Origin: Skeletonema tropicum
Taxonomy: Eukaryota; Bacillariophyta; Thalassiosirophyceae; Thalassiosirales; Thalassiosiraceae
Assembly: GCA_037178625.1 (NCBI GenBank)
Contig: JAWZXG010000055.1
Coordinates: forward strand, 1-57,134
Length of the DNA stretch: 57,134 bases
Direction of reading: 5' to 3'
Position numbers and translations under genes: made by a program. The notes under the pieces were generated by a model. That model saw only the letters and a list, made by a program, of their open reading frames with translations, was not told where the DNA came from and did no database searches. Below are positions 55,201 to 57,134 of this stretch, piece by piece; position 1 is the stretch's first letter; every line of letters begins with the position of its first letter.

Positions 55201-56055
55201 TCATTTTTGATCTCCAAGTCCAAGAATCTTCTTTGTTGCGTATGATTCAGCGAATCTACTTCGCCGTGTATGATTCGTATTCGGATCGACAGTCGATTGC
55301 TGAACAGTTTGAGTTTGAGTTTGAGTTTGCGAGCGAGCAATGCCGTATGAAAGTATCTGCGAGAATTCAGGGGGGATCTCAGTGAAGTTAGGGTCTCTCG
55401 GACTGATTGGATTGTTTTGGCTTAAATGATACTCTGCTATGACCTTCTTGATCTGAGCTCTTGGAGGCGGAGACGTGCCTTGTTCAGCAGATTGAATGAT
55501 ATCCCTGCACATTTTTCGTAGCTGAGACGTCGCTTCATCTTCCTCACTTCTTCCTTGATTACTTGGACTTGGTGACGGTCGCTGAAATGATACATCTGCA
55601 TCTACATCAGATTCTGATTCAGATGATTGAGTACTCTGAGACATTCGTTTTGGTTGTGGAGGTTGAAGATTGTTCAAATTGATACCCTTGCTCTTGCTTC
55701 TTTTTGGAGGGTGGGATCTGTTCACACAACGTGACAAATGCCAACGATACCTACTACTACTACCACTAGCATCTAATGTACTCAAACGTCGAAAGGGTTG
55801 AACATCACGTTCTGCTACTACTACTACAGCTTCACGTTCGGGGCTGTTGGAGTTGCTGCAGCGGAATTGTGGGCAGCTGCTGCTGCGGTGCATTCGTTGT
55901 ATCAACTCCCGCAAAGACGCTACTGGTGAGTGCTGCTGCGATTGCGTGACTCTCGATTTTTCGTTTTCATGCGGCGTTGATGTCCCTCTTCCCTTATTCC
56001 CATTGGGGTTTAAGCTTTCCCCCCTTTTGCTGCTGTGTCTGTGCTGAAGTTGCAT
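55201..56055 (-). CDS. Serine/glutamine-rich hypothetical protein copy B, right-arm copy
   Basis: Mirror of 10780-11634, 284 codons, undamaged. It lies 8 bases from the TATA duplication (56063-56066) of the mirrored 3.5 kb element. Confidence 0.62.
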   Translation of the reverse strand: MQLQHRHSSKRGESLNPNGNKGRGTSTPHENEKSRVTQSQQHSPVASLRELIQRMHRSSSCPQFRCSNSNSPEREAVVVVAERDVQPFRRLSTLDASGSSSRYRWHLSRCVNRSHPPKRSKSKGINLNNLQPPQPKRMSQSTQSSESESDVDADVSFQRPSPSPSNQGRSEEDEATSQLRKMCRDIIQSAEQGTSPPPRAQIKKVIAEYHLSQNNPISPRDPNFTEIPPEFSQILSYGIARSQTQTQTQTVQQSTVDPNTNHTRRSRFAESYATKKILGLGDQK

Positions 56056-56066
56056 CTCGTAGTATA

Positions 56067-57134
56067 AGCGATTGCGGTTGGTTTGAAAAGTACTAATTCC
56101 TATCGTACATACTCACGTGGAGAAATTGGTGTTTCGGTCAAAAAAATCCCTCACCACCAACAACTAAACACCATGACGGCCGCCTTTGTTAGTAGGTTTG
56201 CTTCCACTGTGGCAGTACTATCAAAATACATGGCACCGTCAGTAACTACTGCACTTTTGGGCCGCTAATAATAGCTGTCTAAAGTGGGCATCTATACACT
56301 CAATCTCAACAAAACATCATGGAGTACAAATATTACTTCTTGTGCAAAGGCATTGGGGCTTCTTGATGTTAACGTTGGCATGGCCCCAGTGGATCATATC
56401 ATCAAGCATTACAGAAAAGTTTTGGCTAAGTCGTCTTGGGGTCTACGGTATCTGTCACTCTGGAGATAGCTACTTCGCACGTGTGTCGGAGCACGGGAAC
56501 CGTCGGAGCTTGCAAATAGTCGATCTGACACCCTCTCTGTTGTTGCTGTAAATTGCTTCCTACCAATCAAGAACTTCGGCGTCAATTGCCTGTTAATATT
56601 GGAATGAAATCGTGCATTTTCTAGAAGCCGCGGTGGGATAGCATGTCCCATCCCTTTGGACTGTCCTCAGATGTGGGCCGCCAAAGTAACTCCACTATTA
56701 CAGTCTCAGACACTCGTGCCAGAAATGACCCATCGGTGTGCACCAAGATATACACCGTACAGCACTCGCATGTACTTTGTCTGAGTAGGACGCTCGGCTG
56801 AGGAGATAATTCTTTCTGGGGGTGTTTATTGGAAAAGTAGCAAGTCAGTGTACGACGATTGAATGTCAAGCAGGGGGCAGGGGAGAGTGCTGAGTGATAC
56901 TCGACATTCTCAGGATGGCTTAGAAGTGGTCAGTAATAACACGGAGTTGTCAGTAGCGTGTGAAGTTTGCGGTAGATGTTACGACGAACGGGTGCGGGGT
57001 GATTGCGACATGAATGAAGGTCGTATGATGAGACATAACAATGTCAAGCGAGGGAGAGTGATTGATTAGCTCGACATTCTAATGCTTGACATGGGTGGTG
57101 CTGGAGGTTATATTCAGCATAGCAGTATTGACGT
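56067..57134. mobile_element. End of the 3.5 kb TIR element, right-arm copy (cut by window end)
   Basis: AGCGATTGCGG at 56067-56077 is the element terminus next to TATA 56063-56066. The rest mirrors 9702-10768. The window ends inside the element, so the copy is incomplete here. Confidence 0.8.

Larger units (their letters stand above)
33431..57134 (-). repeat. Right arm of the giant palindrome
   Basis: Reverse complement of 9702-33385, ending at the last base of the window, which pairs with 9702. It is about 20 bases longer than the left arm. Small indels relative to the left arm are concentrated in homopolymers (for example TTT to TTTT near 54437, seven G to six G near 51662, CCC to CC near 48222). 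Confidence 0.97.

Noticed and set aside
33431..57134. Right-arm broken genes as an independent set of pseudogenes
   Set aside because: Breaks are mainly short indels, often in homopolymers, and the opposite arm is broken at other genes, so sequence error is the better explanation.

Overview
The window looks like nuclear DNA of a eukaryotic alga, most likely a diatom or a related stramenopile. This is inferred from gene content: CX4CX9CX2H 'WRKY19-like' zinc-finger proteins, a carnosine-N-methyltransferase-like gene, a secreted arylsulfatase, a sigma-type glutathione S-transferase, a TLC-domain membrane protein, and Ty1/copia and Ty3/gypsy-like retroelement remnants. The recognisable genes run through uninterrupted frames, so they appear intronless. 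No species can be named from the sequence alone.

The dominant structure is a giant inverted repeat. Bases 9702-33385 (left arm) reappear reverse-complemented as 33431-57134 (right arm), separated by only 45 bases. The right arm runs to the last base of the window, so the outer end of the palindrome is not seen. The centre lies inside a 5.6 kb satellite (30613-36212) of 30-32-base, quasi-palindromic monomers. The arms differ mostly by one- or two-base indels, often in homopolymers. Each arm keeps genes open that the other breaks: the left has intact CARNMT, sulfatase, zinc-finger and 541-codon genes, while the right has intact GST and the intact start of the TLC gene. That pattern looks like sequencing noise on two readings of one locus. 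A very young genomic palindrome and a fold-back assembly artefact both remain possible.

Region by region: 1-7240 is a gene graveyard of two related blocks, carrying kinase, sulfatase and CARNMT fragments in shuffled combinations, with one intact serine-rich hypothetical gene in the first block. A 3.5 kb element (7245-10768) with 11-base terminal inverted repeats and a TATA target duplication sits 8 bases upstream of the start codon of the second copy of that gene; the first block supplies the empty site. Then come the hypothetical gene, CARNMT and the sulfatase; the last two converge with 25 bases between stops. The sulfatase is divergent from a zinc-finger gene, and this sulfatase/zinc-finger module is repeated: copies 2 and 3 keep zinc-finger genes but carry truncated sulfatases. 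Bases 21.7-25.1 kb hold an 82-base perfect-type palindrome, a 212-base MITE with a 10-base target duplication, and the third zinc-finger gene with a decayed tail. TLC, GST and the 541-codon gene follow, all on the minus strand, before the satellite. The right arm mirrors all of this.

The genes do not form an obvious pathway. The coherent theme is repeated duplication of a secreted sulfatase / zinc-finger divergent pair next to a protein/peptide methyltransferase, in a locus rich in inverted-repeat elements.
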